This document shows, one piece after another, positions 46,976 through 57,968 of a stretch of 64,000 nucleotides of DNA. This DNA comes from Mesorhizobium carmichaelinearum (GTDB lineage Bacteria > Pseudomonadota > Alphaproteobacteria > Rhizobiales > Rhizobiaceae), in contig NZ_FZQR01000001.1 of the NCBI RefSeq assembly GCF_900199455.1, positions 496,001-560,000 of the forward strand. The letters are read 5' to 3'. Below the pieces are notes generated by a model. The model did not search any database. It saw only the letters and a list, made by a program, of their open reading frames with translations, and was not told the DNA's origin. Both the position numbers and the translations under genes were made by a program. The first letter of the stretch is position 1. Each line of letters starts with the position of its first letter.

Positions 46976-47395
46976 TTATCGCTTGGCGAGCAGATCGCGG
47001 ATTTCGGTGAGCAGTGCGACATCGGCGGGGGGCGGCGCGGCCGGGGCGGCAGGCTTCTCGCGCTCGAGCCGCCGGCGCAGATTGTTCACCCCTTTGACCA
47101 TCAGGAAAATGACAAAGGCGATGATCAGGAAGTTCAGCGCCACGGTGATGAAGCTGCCGTAGGCAAAGACCGCGCCTTGCTTGCGCGCATCTTCAAGGTT
47201 GGTGGCAGTTACATTGTGCGACAGGCCAATGAAGTAGTTGTTGAAATCGACCCCTCCGAGCGCGCCAATGAAAGGCATGATGACATCGTCGACCAGCGAA
47301 GTGACGATCTTGCCGAACGCAGCGCCGATGATGACGCCGACGGCCAAGTCCATCACATTGCCCTTGGAAACGAATTCCTGGAATTCTTTCAGCAT
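46976..47395 (-). CDS. mscL: Large-conductance mechanosensitive channel (MscL)
   Basis: The 139-residue inner-membrane protein starts [20 protein letters not shown], the strongly conserved MscL N-terminus. The two membrane helices are [20 protein letters not shown] and [20 protein letters not shown], and the cytosolic helix ends in LLTEIRDLL. It releases solutes on hypo-osmotic shock. It stands as a single gene between hemA-side genes and the hybrid kinase. Confidence 0.96.
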   Translation of the reverse strand: MLKEFQEFVSKGNVMDLAVGVIIGAAFGKIVTSLVDDVIMPFIGALGGVDFNNYFIGLSHNVTATNLEDARKQGAVFAYGSFITVALNFLIIAFVIFLMVKGVNNLRRRLEREKPAAPAAPPPADVALLTEIRDLLAKR

Positions 47396-47657
47396 TCGAC
47401 CCTCCTTGTCATGACCGGTCGCGCTGCCGTTCCGTCCTTGCGGCATCGACCCGGCGGCAACATAACAAAAACCTGCGGTTGCAACATGGGCAAAAAGGAG
47501 AAAGCAACCGCTTTGTCCTTCCGTCACGGCACCTCGGCCTCCCTCCTGAATCTTGCACCACAACCATGCTGCCAAAGCCGCAATGGACTCCAGCGCCAAG
47601 CTGTGATTGCGTTCGGACAAGCCGGATAGAAAGACGGCAAAGGAGGAAAATACAGGC

Positions 47658-50600
47658 GTGCAGGGCTTGTTCATCGTCATCATCGCGATCGCCTATGTGA
47701 CGCTGCTGTTCGCCATCGCCAGCCTGGGCGACCGCCGCTCGGCGACATCCGGGCCGAGCCGAGCGCGGCCTTTCATCTATGCGCTCAGCCTGGCCATCTA
47801 TTGCACGTCCTGGACCTTCTTCGGCTCGGTCGGTCTCTCCTCCGAACGCGGCCTCGAATTCCTCGGCATCTATACCGGCCCGGTGCTGGTGTTCGTGTTC
47901 GGTTTTCCGCTGCTCAACCGCATCGTGCGGCTGGCCAAGACGGAGAAGATCACCTCGATCGCCGACTTCCTCGGCGCACGCTACGGCAAAAGCTTTACCG
48001 TCGCGGCCATCGCCACGCTGATCGCCACCATCGGGGCGGTGCCCTATATCGCGCTGCAGCTGAAGGCGATTTCCGGCTCGGTCAGCCTGATGGTCGAGCA
48101 CTATACGGGATCGCCGCCCTCCTTCGATCCGTTCGTCAGCGACATATCGCTGGTCGTCGCCATGCTGCTGGCACTGTTTGCCGTGCTGTTCGGCACCCGT
48201 CATGCCGACGCCACCGAACACCAGGACGGGCTAGTGCTGGCGGTGGCGGTCGAAACCGTGGTCAAGCTCGCCGCTTTCCTGGCGATCGGCCTGATGGTCA
48301 CCTTCCTGATCTTCGGCGGCCCGGGCGACATGTTCGCCAAGCTGGCTGAGAATGCACAGGTGCGCCAGGCGATGGGCTACAACACCTCGCTCGCCACCTG
48401 GCTGGTGCTGACGGGCTTGAGCGGCTTTGCCATCATCATGCTGCCGCGGCAGTTCTACGTCACCATCGTCGAGAACCGCGGCGAGGCCGAATTGCGCACC
48501 GCGACCTGGGTGTTTCCGCTCTACCTCGTGGCGATCAACCTGTTCGTGCTGCCGATCGCCTTTGCCGGCCTGTCGCTGGTCGGCACCGGCACCAGCAGCG
48601 ATCTCTACGTGCTGTCGCTGCCGCTGTTCAGCGGCCACGACGTGCTCGCCATGGCGGCCTTCATCGGCGGGCTGTCGGCGGCAACAGCGATGGTCATCGT
48701 CGAAAGCGTGGCGCTGTCGATCATGATCTCCAACGACCTCGTCATTCCGCTGTTCGTGCGCCGCCTGCTCAAGACCTCGACTTCCGAGAATGAGGACTGG
48801 TCGACGCTGATCCTCAATGTGCGGCGCGGGGCGATCTTCATCCTGTTGTTCATCGCCTTCCTCTACTATCGCGAGAGCACCAACAGCGCGCGGCTGTCGT
48901 CGATCGGGCTGATGTCCTTCGCGGCCATCGCGCAATTCGCGCCGGCGCTGATCGGCGGGCTGATCTGGCGCGGCGCCAATGGCAGGGGTGCCGCACTCGG
49001 CATGGTCGCCGGCATCCTCGTCTGGGGCTACACGCTGCTGCTGCCGTCGTTTGTCGCGCCCGATACCGACATCCTCATGCATGGGCTGTTCGGCTTCGAG
49101 GCGCTGCGGCCGCAGGCGCTGTTCGGCACGGTCGCCGAACCGCTGAACCATGGCGTGTTGTGGAGCCTGTCGATCAATACGCTGTTCTTCGTCCTTGGCT
49201 CGCTGTCGCGCGCGTCAGTGCCGCTGGAGCGCATCCAGGCGTCGATCTTCGTGCCAAGGGATGCCGGCCCGATGCCCAGCCTGCGCCGCTTCCGCACCGC
49301 CATCACCGTCAACGACCTCAAGGACACGATCGCACGCTATCTCGGCACCGAGCGCACCGAGCGCTCGTTCCAGTCGTTCGAGAAGACCAACGGCACCTCG
49401 CTGCACGGCAAGGAGCAGGCGAGCATGGACGTCATCCGCTTCTCCGAGCAGCTTCTGGCCAGCGCCGTCGGCTCCTCCTCGGCGCGGCTGATCCTGTCGC
49501 TGCTGTTTCGGCGCCACGACCGCGAATCCCGGGATGCCTTCCGCCTGCTCGACGACGCCACCGAGGCGCTGCAGCACAATCGCGACCTGCTGCAGATCGC
49601 GCTCGACCAGATGGAGCAAGGTATCACTGTCTTCGACCGGGATTTCCGCCTGATCTGCTGGAACCGCCAGTACAGGACGCTGTTCGACCTGCCCGACGAG
49701 ATGGGCCAGGTCGGCGTTTCGCTCGACCAGATCCTGCGCCATCTCGCCGAGCGCGGCGACATCCCCGCCGACCAGCGCGTGACGATGCTCAACCGGCTGA
49801 CCAGCTTCGTCAGCCCCTGGCAGATGGAGTTGAAGACCAGCGGCCGCATCCTGGAGCTGCGCTCCAACCCGATGCCGGATGGCGGCATCGTCGCCACCTA
49901 TGCCGACATTTCCGGACGCGTCGAGCAGGATCTGGCGTTGAAGCGCGCCAATGAATCGCTGGAGCAGCGGGTCAAGACCCGCACCATCGAGTTGACCCGG
50001 GTCAACGAGGAGTTGGCGCAGGCGCAGATGCTGGCCGAGGAGGCCAATCTCGGCAAGACACGCTTCCTCGCCGCCGCCGGCCACGACATCCTGCAGCCGC
50101 TGAACGCCGCCCGGCTCTATTGCTCGTCGCTGATCGAGAAGGCCGGCAAGGGGCCGGCCGGCAAGGCGGCGGTCAACATCGAATCCTCGCTGGAATCGGT
50201 CGAGACCATTTTGGGCGCCGTGCTCGACATCTCGCGCCTCGATGCCGGCGCGATGAAGCCGGACGACACCGCTTTCAACCTCGACGGATTGCTGCGCCAG
50301 ATAGGCAATGATTTTCGGCCAATGGCGGCGGAGAAAAAGCTCGGCCTGACGATCATGCCGTCGTCGCTGACGGTGGTGACCGACCGCAATTTGCTGCGCC
50401 GCCTGATCCAGAACCTCGTCTCCAACGCGATTAAATATACCCGCAGGGGCCGCATCCTGGTCGGCGTTCGGCGGCGCGGTGAATTGGCGGAGATCCAGGT
50501 GATCGATACCGGCATCGGCATCGCCGGCGACAAGCTGAACACCGTCTTCCATGAGTTCACCCGGCTGGATGAAGGCGCGCGCGAAGCCGAGGGCCTTGGT

Positions 50601-51146
50601 CTTGGCCTCTCCATCGTCGACCGCATCGCCCGGGTGCTCAGGCTCGAAATCCGTATTTTCTCCAATCCGGGCCGAGGTACGCGCTTTTCCGTCATCCTGC
50701 CCGTCGCGGCGGTGCAGGAGCCGCGACGCGAGGTCGAAACCAAGGCGCCCGCCCGTGCCGCGGCTTCGCTGGCCGGGCTCAATGTGCTCTGTATCGACAA
50801 TGACGCCCGCATCCTTGAAGGCATGCGGCTGTTGCTCGAAGGCTGGGGATGCAAGGTCGACACGGTGTCCGGCTCACGCGATCTGGAGAACGCCGCGATA
50901 CACCGCCCGGACATCGTGCTCGCCGACTATCATCTCGACGGCGAAACCGGTCTCGACATCATTGCCAGGTTGCGCGCCATCCATGGCGACGACCTGCCGG
51001 CCGTGCTGGTCACCGCCGACCGTTCCAACGAGGTGCGGGCGGCGGCCGGCGGGCTTGAGATCGCGGTGATCAACAAGCCGCTGAAACCGGCAGTGCTGCG
51101 CTCGATGATGGCCAGAGTCAGGCCGCTGGCATCGGCGGCAGAGTAA
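47658..51146 (+). CDS. Hybrid sensor histidine kinase/response regulator with SLC5 transporter domain (CrbS/MxtR-like)
   Basis: The 1162-residue membrane kinase has an N-terminal sodium-solute symporter domain (about 1-500, some 13 hydrophobic segments). A PAS-type sensor follows (about 620-730, [20 protein letters not shown]), then a coiled region ([20 protein letters not shown]) and HisKA with His809 in [17 protein letters not shown]. The HATPase motif is [12 protein letters not shown]. The C-terminal receiver has Asp1090 in [12 protein letters not shown] 47658 is chosen as start because AGGAGG lies about 11 nt upstream. The architecture matches CrbS/MxtR kinases, which sense a small substrate such as acetate through the transporter-like domain. 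Confidence 0.85.
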   Translation: MQGLFIVIIAIAYVTLLFAIASLGDRRSATSGPSRARPFIYALSLAIYCTSWTFFGSVGLSSERGLEFLGIYTGPVLVFVFGFPLLNRIVRLAKTEKITSIADFLGARYGKSFTVAAIATLIATIGAVPYIALQLKAISGSVSLMVEHYTGSPPSFDPFVSDISLVVAMLLALFAVLFGTRHADATEHQDGLVLAVAVETVVKLAAFLAIGLMVTFLIFGGPGDMFAKLAENAQVRQAMGYNTSLATWLVLTGLSGFAIIMLPRQFYVTIVENRGEAELRTATWVFPLYLVAINLFVLPIAFAGLSLVGTGTSSDLYVLSLPLFSGHDVLAMAAFIGGLSAATAMVIVESVALSIMISNDLVIPLFVRRLLKTSTSENEDWSTLILNVRRGAIFILLFIAFLYYRESTNSARLSSIGLMSFAAIAQFAPALIGGLIWRGANGRGAALGMVAGILVWGYTLLLPSFVAPDTDILMHGLFGFEALRPQALFGTVAEPLNHGVLWSLSINTLFFVLGSLSRASVPLERIQASIFVPRDAGPMPSLRRFRTAITVNDLKDTIARYLGTERTERSFQSFEKTNGTSLHGKEQASMDVIRFSEQLLASAVGSSSARLILSLLFRRHDRESRDAFRLLDDATEALQHNRDLLQIALDQMEQGITVFDRDFRLICWNRQYRTLFDLPDEMGQVGVSLDQILRHLAERGDIPADQRVTMLNRLTSFVSPWQMELKTSGRILELRSNPMPDGGIVATYADISGRVEQDLALKRANESLEQRVKTRTIELTRVNEELAQAQMLAEEANLGKTRFLAAAGHDILQPLNAARLYCSSLIEKAGKGPAGKAAVNIESSLESVETILGAVLDISRLDAGAMKPDDTAFNLDGLLRQIGNDFRPMAAEKKLGLTIMPSSLTVVTDRNLLRRLIQNLVSNAIKYTRRGRILVGVRRRGELAEIQVIDTGIGIAGDKLNTVFHEFTRLDEGAREAEGLGLGLSIVDRIARVLRLEIRIFSNPGRGTRFSVILPVAAVQEPRREVETKAPARAAASLAGLNVLCIDNDARILEGMRLLLEGWGCKVDTVSGSRDLENAAIHRPDIVLADYHLDGETGLDIIARLRAIHGDDLPAVLVTADRSNEVRAAAGGLEIAVINKPLKPAVLRSMMARVRPLASAAE

Positions 51147-51178
51147 CGCCAAGGGCGGACCGGGCAGAGCCGGCGACC

Positions 51179-51814
51179 TCAGCCCCTGTAGCCGAGGCTT
51201 TCGAGGTAGGCGCAGAACATATCTGCCATCGCGTCGGCATAGGTTTCGACCTCGGCCGGTGTTCGCGGGCTTTCCGAAAAATCCTTCCCCACCGCGCTGA
51301 GTGTCGTTTTGATCAGATCGCCGGCGAGGGCGCGAACGGCCTCCGGAGCCTCGGGCAATGCCTCCCGCAGAAAGGTCTGGACGGTACGCTCTGCTGAGGC
51401 TCTCGCCTCGTGTGCCTCTGGTGCGTCACGATAGAGAGGAGCGGCGTCATTAAGTGCCACGCGCACCGCAGCCTCTTCGCACTCCGAACGGATGAAGGCG
51501 TGGACAAGGGCACGCAGCCGTTCGAGCGGCGGTTTCTGGCCGTCCTCGAGTATGGTGCGCAGCAGGCCGCCGGTCTGCCGCCATTCATCGCTCTGCAGCC
51601 TGAACAGCAGTGCCGCCTTGTTGGGGAAATGTTGGTAGAGCGAACCGACGCTGACGCCTGCCTTTTCCGCCACGCGCGTGGTGGTGAAACGCTGCGCGCC
51701 TTCGCTCGCCAAAACCTGAACAGCAGCTTCCAAAATCGCCGCGACAAGGTCCGTCGCGCGCGCCTGTTTGGGCTGTTTTCGTGAGGAAATCGAATGGCTT
51801 GGGCGTCCGGTCAT
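51179..51814 (-). CDS. TetR-family regulator
   Basis: The 211-residue protein has a TetR HTH (about 40-65, FTTTRVAEKAGVSVGSLYQH) followed by a ligand domain (about 75-200). ATG 51814 gives the normal family length; codons upstream are not protein-like. It is divergent from the methyltransferase gene with a 93-nt gap, so it may regulate that gene and perhaps the MFS exporter that follows. The inducer is unknown. Confidence 0.85.
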   Translation of the reverse strand: MTGRPSHSISSRKQPKQARATDLVAAILEAAVQVLASEGAQRFTTTRVAEKAGVSVGSLYQHFPNKAALLFRLQSDEWRQTGGLLRTILEDGQKPPLERLRALVHAFIRSECEEAAVRVALNDAAPLYRDAPEAHEARASAERTVQTFLREALPEAPEAVRALAGDLIKTTLSAVGKDFSESPRTPAEVETYADAMADMFCAYLESLGYRG

Positions 51815-51907
51815 GTCTCGGCTCGGCAATGCGAATTGGAAACCTGAAGGATTATTCGTATTTTTCGGCGCAACACAAGCACGCAACCATTTCGACTGGA
51901 GACTTTC

Positions 51908-52564
51908 ATGACGACGCTGACCAACGCCCCGCTGGCACCCCTGCTCGCCCGCCTGTTCAAAGAAGCCAATACCGCGACCAGTCCGGCGGTGGCCGCGCTC
52001 TCGCATGAGGAGCGGGCGCGCCTGCTCAACAGCAAGACCGAATATGTCGATTTCTACGGACGGCTGAAGGACCTCTGGCTGGCGATCTCGCCGGAGACGG
52101 GCACGCTGCTCTACATGCTGGCACGCAGCAGTGGCGCGCGCATCATCATCGAATTCGGCACCTCGTTCGGCATTTCGACGCTCTATCTCGCCGCGGCGCT
52201 ACGCGACAATGGCGGTGGCCGCCTGATCACCACCGAGTTCGAGCCGTCCAAGGTGATGCACGCCAAGGCCAATCTGACCGAAGGCGGCCTCATCGACCTG
52301 GTGGAGATCCGTGAGGGAGACGCGCTTGAAACGCTGAGCGCCGACCTGCCGGAGACGATCGACCTGTTGCTGCTCGACGGCGCCAAGGCGATCTATCCGG
52401 AGATCCTCAGCCTGGTCGAGAGCCGCTTGCGGCCCGGCGCGCTGGTCATCGCCGACAATGCCGATTTCTGCCCCGAATATCTGGAACGGGTGCGCTCACC
52501 GGCATCGGGCTACATGTCCACGCCCTTCGGGGAGGACGTTGAACTGTCCGTGCGGCTCGGCTGA
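51908..52564 (+). CDS. SAM-dependent O-methyltransferase, family 3 type
   Basis: This 218-residue cytosolic methyltransferase has SAM motif I in IIEFGTSFGISTLYLAAAL, the acidic residue ending strand 2 in LITTEFEPSKV and the catalytic-region aspartate in IDLLLLDGAK. The arrangement resembles catechol- or caffeoyl-CoA-type O-methyltransferases. It is divergent from the TetR gene and 143 nt upstream of an MFS gene. The substrate is unknown; a role in resistance to a phenolic compound is possible but not shown. Confidence 0.82.
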   Translation: MTTLTNAPLAPLLARLFKEANTATSPAVAALSHEERARLLNSKTEYVDFYGRLKDLWLAISPETGTLLYMLARSSGARIIIEFGTSFGISTLYLAAALRDNGGGRLITTEFEPSKVMHAKANLTEGGLIDLVEIREGDALETLSADLPETIDLLLLDGAKAIYPEILSLVESRLRPGALVIADNADFCPEYLERVRSPASGYMSTPFGEDVELSVRLG

Positions 52565-52707
52565 AGCCGGTCCCATCGCCGCATGGGATTCAACCCTGCG
52601 GCTCAAACCTCCATGTCGCTCCAGGGCGACCGTAGGCGTTTACGTCAACCAACGCGCAAACCCCCGGGCCATCGACGACGGTCGGGCCTCCAGGCGCAGG
52701 TGACGTC

Positions 52708-53979
52708 ATGATCAACACGCTTCTTTCCTCCTTTCGCGCTGCCCCGCGCCCAGCCTTGCTGGGGCTTCTGCTTTTCTTCTGCGCGGGCTTCGCCGATGGC
52801 GCGCTCGTGCCTTTCTTTCCGCTCTGGGCGAGCAGCGAGGCGGGCATTCCCGTCGGCGCGATCGGCCTGCTGTTCGGCTGCTATGCCGGCGGCGAACTTC
52901 TGGCCGCGCCGCTGATCGGCGGCATCGCCGACCGGATCGGCCGGCGGCCGGTGCTGATTGCCTCGTCGCTCGGCGTCGGCGCCGGCTTCCTGGCCCTGTT
53001 CTTCGTGCATGGCGTCGCCGTTACCGCGATTGTTCTGCTTCTGACCGGCATGTGCGAGTCGGTGCTTCATCCGACGATCCTGACCGTGATCGCCGATGTG
53101 ACGTCGCCATCCACCCATCCCCGCTGGTTCAGCCTGGCGCGCGTGAGTTCTAGCGCCGGGCAGATCCTCGGACCAGCCTGCGGCGCCCTGCTTGCGCTCA
53201 TGTCGCTGCGCAGTGTGTTTCTCGCCGGTGGTGCGATGCTTGTGCTGGGCGGGATCGTGATGCTCTTCGCGCTCAACGAGACGATCGGCGTCGGCCACGC
53301 CACCGGCGACGATCGCCATGACGGTGAGGACGAGGAAGGCTTGTCCGCGCTGCTGCCGGCATTCCGCGACGGCCGGCTGGCCAAGCTCCTGCTTTGGGTC
53401 GTGCTGTTTGAGGTCGCCGGCAACTGGATCGAGGCGGTGATCCCGCTCTACGCGCAGGATGCCGGGACGTTGACACCATCCGGCGTCGGCGCGCTGTTCG
53501 CCTACGCTGCCGCGCTGACGGTCGGCCTGCAGATGCTGGTCAGCCGCATGGTCGAGGCACGGCCCGCTCTGTGGCTGACGGTCGGCGCCGGCCTGGCAAC
53601 GATACTCGCCTTCGCACTGCTGGCCGCCTCGCCTGCGATGCTGACGCTGATCGGAGCGGTCAGCCTGTGCTCGATCGCGCAGATGCTGGTTGGGCCGCTG
53701 GTGCCGACCGCCGTCAATGCGCTGGCGCCACCGGCACGGCGCGCCTCCTACATGGCGGCTTCGTCGGTGGCGGTCGACCTCAAGGACTCGCTTGGGCCAT
53801 CGATCGGCACGGCACTCTACGCGCTGGCACCGCGCCTGCCCTGGATCGCCGGCATTCCACTGGTGGCGATCGCGTCGCTCGGCCTTGGCGCGGCAATCGG
53901 CCGGGCGCGGCGCCCTTCGCGGCCGACCGAGGATGATGCCACGCCGCAACTGGGCTCAGCCGTCGAAAACTATCGCTGA
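52708..53979 (+). CDS. MFS transporter
   Basis: This 423-residue inner-membrane protein has about 12 hydrophobic segments. It has the MFS loop 2-3 motif GGIADRIGRRPVLIASSLGV and a central charged loop ETIGVGHATGDDRHDGEDEE. It starts MINTLLSSFRAAPRPALLGL after AGGTGA. Drug or metabolite efflux is likely. It may belong to the TetR-linked group on its left. Confidence 0.85.
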   Translation: MINTLLSSFRAAPRPALLGLLLFFCAGFADGALVPFFPLWASSEAGIPVGAIGLLFGCYAGGELLAAPLIGGIADRIGRRPVLIASSLGVGAGFLALFFVHGVAVTAIVLLLTGMCESVLHPTILTVIADVTSPSTHPRWFSLARVSSSAGQILGPACGALLALMSLRSVFLAGGAMLVLGGIVMLFALNETIGVGHATGDDRHDGEDEEGLSALLPAFRDGRLAKLLLWVVLFEVAGNWIEAVIPLYAQDAGTLTPSGVGALFAYAAALTVGLQMLVSRMVEARPALWLTVGAGLATILAFALLAASPAMLTLIGAVSLCSIAQMLVGPLVPTAVNALAPPARRASYMAASSVAVDLKDSLGPSIGTALYALAPRLPWIAGIPLVAIASLGLGAAIGRARRPSRPTEDDATPQLGSAVENYR

Positions 53980-54022
53980 GGTAGTCGTTCGGCGTCATCG
54001 CGCAGACGCAGGTCGGGCAGCC

Positions 54023-54931
54023 TCAGACGGGGCTGTCGACCATCTGCGAATTGCGGAACCGGGGCTTCGGGCCGTTGGCCACCGGCGACGGACGATGCTC
54101 GCGAAACGCCATGGCAAGGGTGCGCAACGCATCGCGCGATTGAGGGTCTGAGAGCGTGGACAAGAGCATGATCTCCGACGCCGGCAGCGGCGGCAGGCCG
54201 AATTTGCGACTGACCTCGATGGTACCGGGCGGAACCAGGCGAGACGAGAAGGCCCCGGCGGCGAGGCCGGCGGAAACGGCCTCGGCAACGGCGAAGGAGC
54301 CGCAGCCGAGGAAAACCTGCGTCCACGGTATTCCAACCGCATCGAGCGTGCCGGTGATGACGTCGCGGATGCTGCAGGATGGGGCGGAGGCCGCCAGCCG
54401 TAGCGGCTCGCCGGCGCGGCAGACGAAATCCGGCGTGGCGTACCAGCCGAAATGTTCGGGCGCCAGCACCTCACCATCGCGGCGGTCGTCCTCGCGCCGG
54501 ACGATCGCGGCATCGAGGTCGCCACGATCGAACGCAGCGATCAACTCGCGCGTATCGTCGAGCCGCACCTCGATGGTCAAGGCCGGATCATGCGCATTGA
54601 GGCGCGCCAGCAAGGTCGGCACTTCGGCACCGCCGACATGGGTGGCTATGCCCAGCCGAAAGTGGCGACGAACAGCAGCGAGACTGGCGACGGCACGGTC
54701 ATGCGCGGCGAGCAGTTCGCGCGCCGGTTCGAGGAACACCGCACCACGCGCTGAAAGGCGCACCAGTCGCGGCGTCCGCTCGATCAGCTTCTGCCCCACC
54801 CGGTCCTCCAGCCGCTTCAGCTTGACGCTGATTGCGCCTTGCGTGCTGCCAAGCGCCTCGGCCGCGCGTGTAAAACTACGCAACTCGGCGACGGCGACGA
54901 AAGCTTTCACCGCATCTACGTCCAGCGTCAT
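54023..54931 (-). CDS. LysR-family regulator
   Basis: The 302-residue protein has a LysR N-terminal HTH (AFVAVAELRSFTRAAEALGS) and a periplasmic-binding-like effector domain (about 90-290). ATG 54931 (MTLDVDAVKAF) gives the typical family start. It is divergent from the MFS pseudogene with a 135-nt gap and probably regulated it. The intact LysR gene may now be an orphan regulator. Confidence 0.87.
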   Translation of the reverse strand: MTLDVDAVKAFVAVAELRSFTRAAEALGSTQGAISVKLKRLEDRVGQKLIERTPRLVRLSARGAVFLEPARELLAAHDRAVASLAAVRRHFRLGIATHVGGAEVPTLLARLNAHDPALTIEVRLDDTRELIAAFDRGDLDAAIVRREDDRRDGEVLAPEHFGWYATPDFVCRAGEPLRLAASAPSCSIRDVITGTLDAVGIPWTQVFLGCGSFAVAEAVSAGLAAGAFSSRLVPPGTIEVSRKFGLPPLPASEIMLLSTLSDPQSRDALRTLAMAFREHRPSPVANGPKPRFRNSQMVDSPV

Positions 54932-55066
54932 GTCAGTTATCTCATATTGTTGTCTCTGAAATAGCCAACCATGCAATTCTAAAATGATCAAGCCTGACCT
55001 AGTCTGGGTCGAGCGGGTCGGCCGTCATACCGACTCGTCCTGCCTAAGAAGTCGAAAGGTTTGATC

Positions 55067-56567
55067 ATGCCCACTGCCCTGACCCGTCGAGGCATCGTCG
55101 TTCTGTCCGCCGCCTGCCTGGCATGCCTGATGTTCGGGCTGGAGATTTCAAGCGTTCCCACCATCCTGCCGACGTTGGAGCAAGAGCTGCATGCCGACTT
55201 CAGGCAATTGCAATGGGTGATGAACGCTTACACGATCGCGGTCACGACCGTGCTGATGGCGGTCGGCACCATCGCCGACCGCTACGGACGCAAACGCGTC
55301 TTCCTGGTTTCCATCGCCGCCTTCGGCCTGACGTCACTGATCTGCGGCCTGGCGGACGACGTATCGACCTTGATCGTCGCCAGGTTCCTGCAAGGGTTGA
55401 GCGGCGGCGCGATGCTGATCTGCCAGCTCGCCGTGCTGTCGCACGAATTCAGGGAGGGGCGCGAGCGCGCCGTCGCCTGGGGCTGGTGGGGCGTCATCTT
55501 CGGTGTCGGCCTCGGCTTCGGGCCGATCATCGGTGGCGGCATCGTCGCGGTCTCGAGCTGGGAATGGGTGTTCCTTATCCACGTACCGGCAGCGGCCGTG
55601 GCGTTCGTGCTGGCTTTGACGGGTGTCCATGAATCGAAGGATCCGCAGGCGGGAAAGCTCGACCTCGCGGGCATCGTGACGTTGTCGCCGTCGGTCTTCT
55701 GCCTGATCTTCTACATCACGCAGGGATCGGACCTCGGTTTCGCCAGTCCGATCGCGCTGGCGATCCTCGGCATCTCGGTCGCGAGCTTCATCGCCTTCCT
55801 CATCGCCGAGAAGATCAGCAAGCGGCCGATGTTCGATTCTCGGTCTTCCGGATCCGGCCGTTTTCCGGCGCGATCGTCGGTTCGGCGGCGATGAACCTCT
55901 CCTATTGGCCTTTCATGATCTACCTGCCGATCTGGTTCCATGCCGGGCTCGGCTATGACAGTGTCGCCACCGGCCTTGCCTTGCTCGCCTACACGCTGCC
56001 GACGCTCGTCATGCCGCCCCTGGCGGAGCGGCTTTCGCTGCGCTACCAGCCCGGCATCATCATTCCGGCCGGGCTCGCCATCATCGGTGTCGGCTTCATC
56101 CTGATGAAGTTCGGCAGCGCCGCCGCGCGGCCGGATTGGCTGACGATGCTGCCTGATCGCCGGAACCGGTCTTGGGATCACCAATACGCCCGTCACCAAC
56201 ACGACGACGGGCTCCGTTTCGAGCGACCGGGCGGGCATGGCCTCGGGCATCGACATGAGCGCCCGCATGGTTTCGCTGGCGGTGAACATAGCGCTGATGG
56301 GCTTCATCCTGGCAAGCGGCGTGCTGGCGCATCTGAGAGTAAGCGCTGCCCGACCTCGACGCCAGCCAGTTGCGTCTGCTCGCCGACGGCATCGCGGCCG
56401 GAAACCCCAATCCCGATCTTACCGATTCCGTCGTCCACGATGCGCTGCGCAACGGCTTTGGCTGGGTGATGCTCTATGGCGGCATCGGCGTCTGGATCAT
56501 GGCCGCCATCGCCTTCGTGAGCTTCAACGCCCGGCCGGTGCGGACAGAGGTTCAGTGTTCCGATTGA
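55067..56567 (+). pseudogene. Frameshifted MFS transporter, DHA2/EmrB type
   Basis: A 14-helix type drug exporter can be read only by changing frame three times. The N-terminal half (GTIADRYGRKRVFLVSIAAF and following helices) is intact to ISKRPMFD. A single-base loss near 55835 then breaks the frame. Frame resumes with MNLSYWPFMIYLPIWFHAGL, breaks again near 56152 (resuming with NTPVTNTTTGSVSSDRAGMA) and again near 56343. The C-terminal end is present to 56567. Three separate lesions argue for a decayed gene, although sequencing error cannot be excluded. It is divergent from the LysR gene. Confidence 0.85.
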
Positions 56568-56584
56568 ACGGGCGACGCAGGCAC

Positions 56585-57244
56585 TCAGCTGTTGGTCTGC
56601 AACGGGTCACTGCCGATCTTGGACAAAAGGATCACCGCCTGGGTGCGGCTGTCGACGCCGAGCTTCTGCAGGATGGCCGAGACATGCGCCTTGATGGTCG
56701 CCTCGGAAACGCCGAGCTCATAGGCGATCTGCTTGTTGAGCAAGCCTTCAGCCAGCATGCCGAGCACACGAGTCTGCTGCGGTGTCAGCGCCTGCAGCCG
56801 CCTGATCAGGTCCGATATTTCGGGGTCGCGCTCGACACCGAGATCGACGCCGACGGGCGCCGCGATGTCGCCGGCCAGCACCGATTGCACGGCGTTGCGG
56901 ATTTCCTCCATGCTGGCCGATTTGGAGATGAAGCCGGATGCACCAAGATCGAGCGCGCGCCTGATGGTCGCCGGATCGTCATGCGCCGAGATCACGATCA
57001 GCGGCACCGCCGGGTGGATCCCGCGCAGCGAGATCAGGCCGGAGAGGCCGCTGGCGCCCGGCATCGACAGGTCGAGCAGCACTAGATCGACATCCTCATT
57101 GGCCACGACCAATGCCTTGGCGCTTTCGAAATCGCCGGCCTCGTGAATGACAGCGACATTACCTATGCCGGCAAGCGCCTCGCGCAGCGCGCCACGAAAC
57201 AGCGGGTGATCGTCGGCGATGACGAAAGAATAGCCTGACGGCAA
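56585..57244 (-). CDS. NarL/LuxR-type response regulator (CrbR/ErdR-like)
   Basis: The 219-residue regulator has a receiver domain (FVIADDHPLFRGALREALAG, phospho-acceptor Asp58 in VLLDLSMPG, Lys in GFISKSASM) and a GerE HTH (LTPQQTRVLGMLAEGLLNKQ ... VSEATIKAHVSAIL). The IADDHPLFR...AL start and overall length match CrbR/ErdR, the partners of CrbS/MxtR kinases. A CrbS-like kinase lies 5.4 kb away at 47658, so they may form one system for acetate-type carbon control. Confidence 0.85.
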   Translation of the reverse strand: MPSGYSFVIADDHPLFRGALREALAGIGNVAVIHEAGDFESAKALVVANEDVDLVLLDLSMPGASGLSGLISLRGIHPAVPLIVISAHDDPATIRRALDLGASGFISKSASMEEIRNAVQSVLAGDIAAPVGVDLGVERDPEISDLIRRLQALTPQQTRVLGMLAEGLLNKQIAYELGVSEATIKAHVSAILQKLGVDSRTQAVILLSKIGSDPLQTNS

Positions 57245-57377
57245 ATGTTCCTCCCCGAATCCCGTCGATGATTTTTAAGCTTTTCGGGACCAGTCGGACG
57301 ATTATGAGGGGCAGCGCGCTGTTTTCAAGCGGCAAAACCAGCGCGCGGCATTTTCCCTACTTCGCAAGATCAAAGTA

Positions 57378-57421
57378 CTACAGCGTCCTTTGCGCGTCCA
57401 AAAGGACGCGCGGCGCTGTAG
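57378..57421. terminator. Long hairpin, probable terminator and dispersed repeat
   Basis: An outer CTACAGCG / CGCTGTAG (57378-57385, 57414-57421) and inner GCGCGTCC-aaaa-GGACGCGC (57392-57411) form a 44-nt hairpin. It begins 5 nt past the stop of the 57427-57861 gene. It resembles a recurring Mesorhizobium repeat. Confidence 0.65.
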
Positions 57422-57426
57422 GAAGC

Positions 57427-57861
57427 TCAGGTCTTCTGCGAATTGAGCTGAGCGCCGCCACCGTTGTCCTTGTCCATCTCCTTGACGATGCCCATGAAGC
57501 CCTTCAGGAAGCGCTCCATATAGCTCATCGTCTTGTTGAAATCCTCCTCGCTCGGCAGTTTCGATTCGAGGCGGGCGGACAGCGAATTCTCGAGCTTGGT
57601 GACGCGCTCGTCCATCGCCTTCATCGAGGTTTGCAGGCGGTCGATTTCGTCCTGGAAGGCGGCGCGTTCGTCGGCCGCCACCTTGCAGACGAGTTGGCCC
57701 GAACGTTCCTCGCAAATCGACATCGCACCGGTCTGCGTGTCCATGCGGACGTAGCCGTTGGCGGATTTTTCCAGCCGGTAGCGGTCGGTTTCTTCCGAAG
57801 AGGCGGAGGCCGCGACCAGCGAAACCAGCGCGGCGGGGATCAAGATGTGTTGCAGACGCAT
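57427..57861 (-). CDS. Hypothetical secreted coiled-coil protein
   Basis: The 144-residue protein has a signal peptide (MRLQHILIPAALVSLVAASA) and a short N-terminal region with two cysteines (AMSICEERSGQLVCKVAADE). A helical, coiled-coil-like tail follows (about 65-130, DEIDRLQTSMKAMDERVTKL). ATG 57861 is preferred because GGAGGA lies 5 nt upstream. I do not recognise a named family. It is divergent from the DUF952 gene. Confidence 0.7.
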   Translation of the reverse strand: MRLQHILIPAALVSLVAASASSEETDRYRLEKSANGYVRMDTQTGAMSICEERSGQLVCKVAADERAAFQDEIDRLQTSMKAMDERVTKLENSLSARLESKLPSEEDFNKTMSYMERFLKGFMGIVKEMDKDNGGGAQLNSQKT

Positions 57862-57968
57862 GTTGTCCTCCATGGCCAAGGCCTGAAATATCGCATGTTT
57901 GCGCCGGAAATGGGGAAGACCCTTGGCGTGGCCTTCCCCGCACGACTGGTTCGGACTATAGCGCAACC

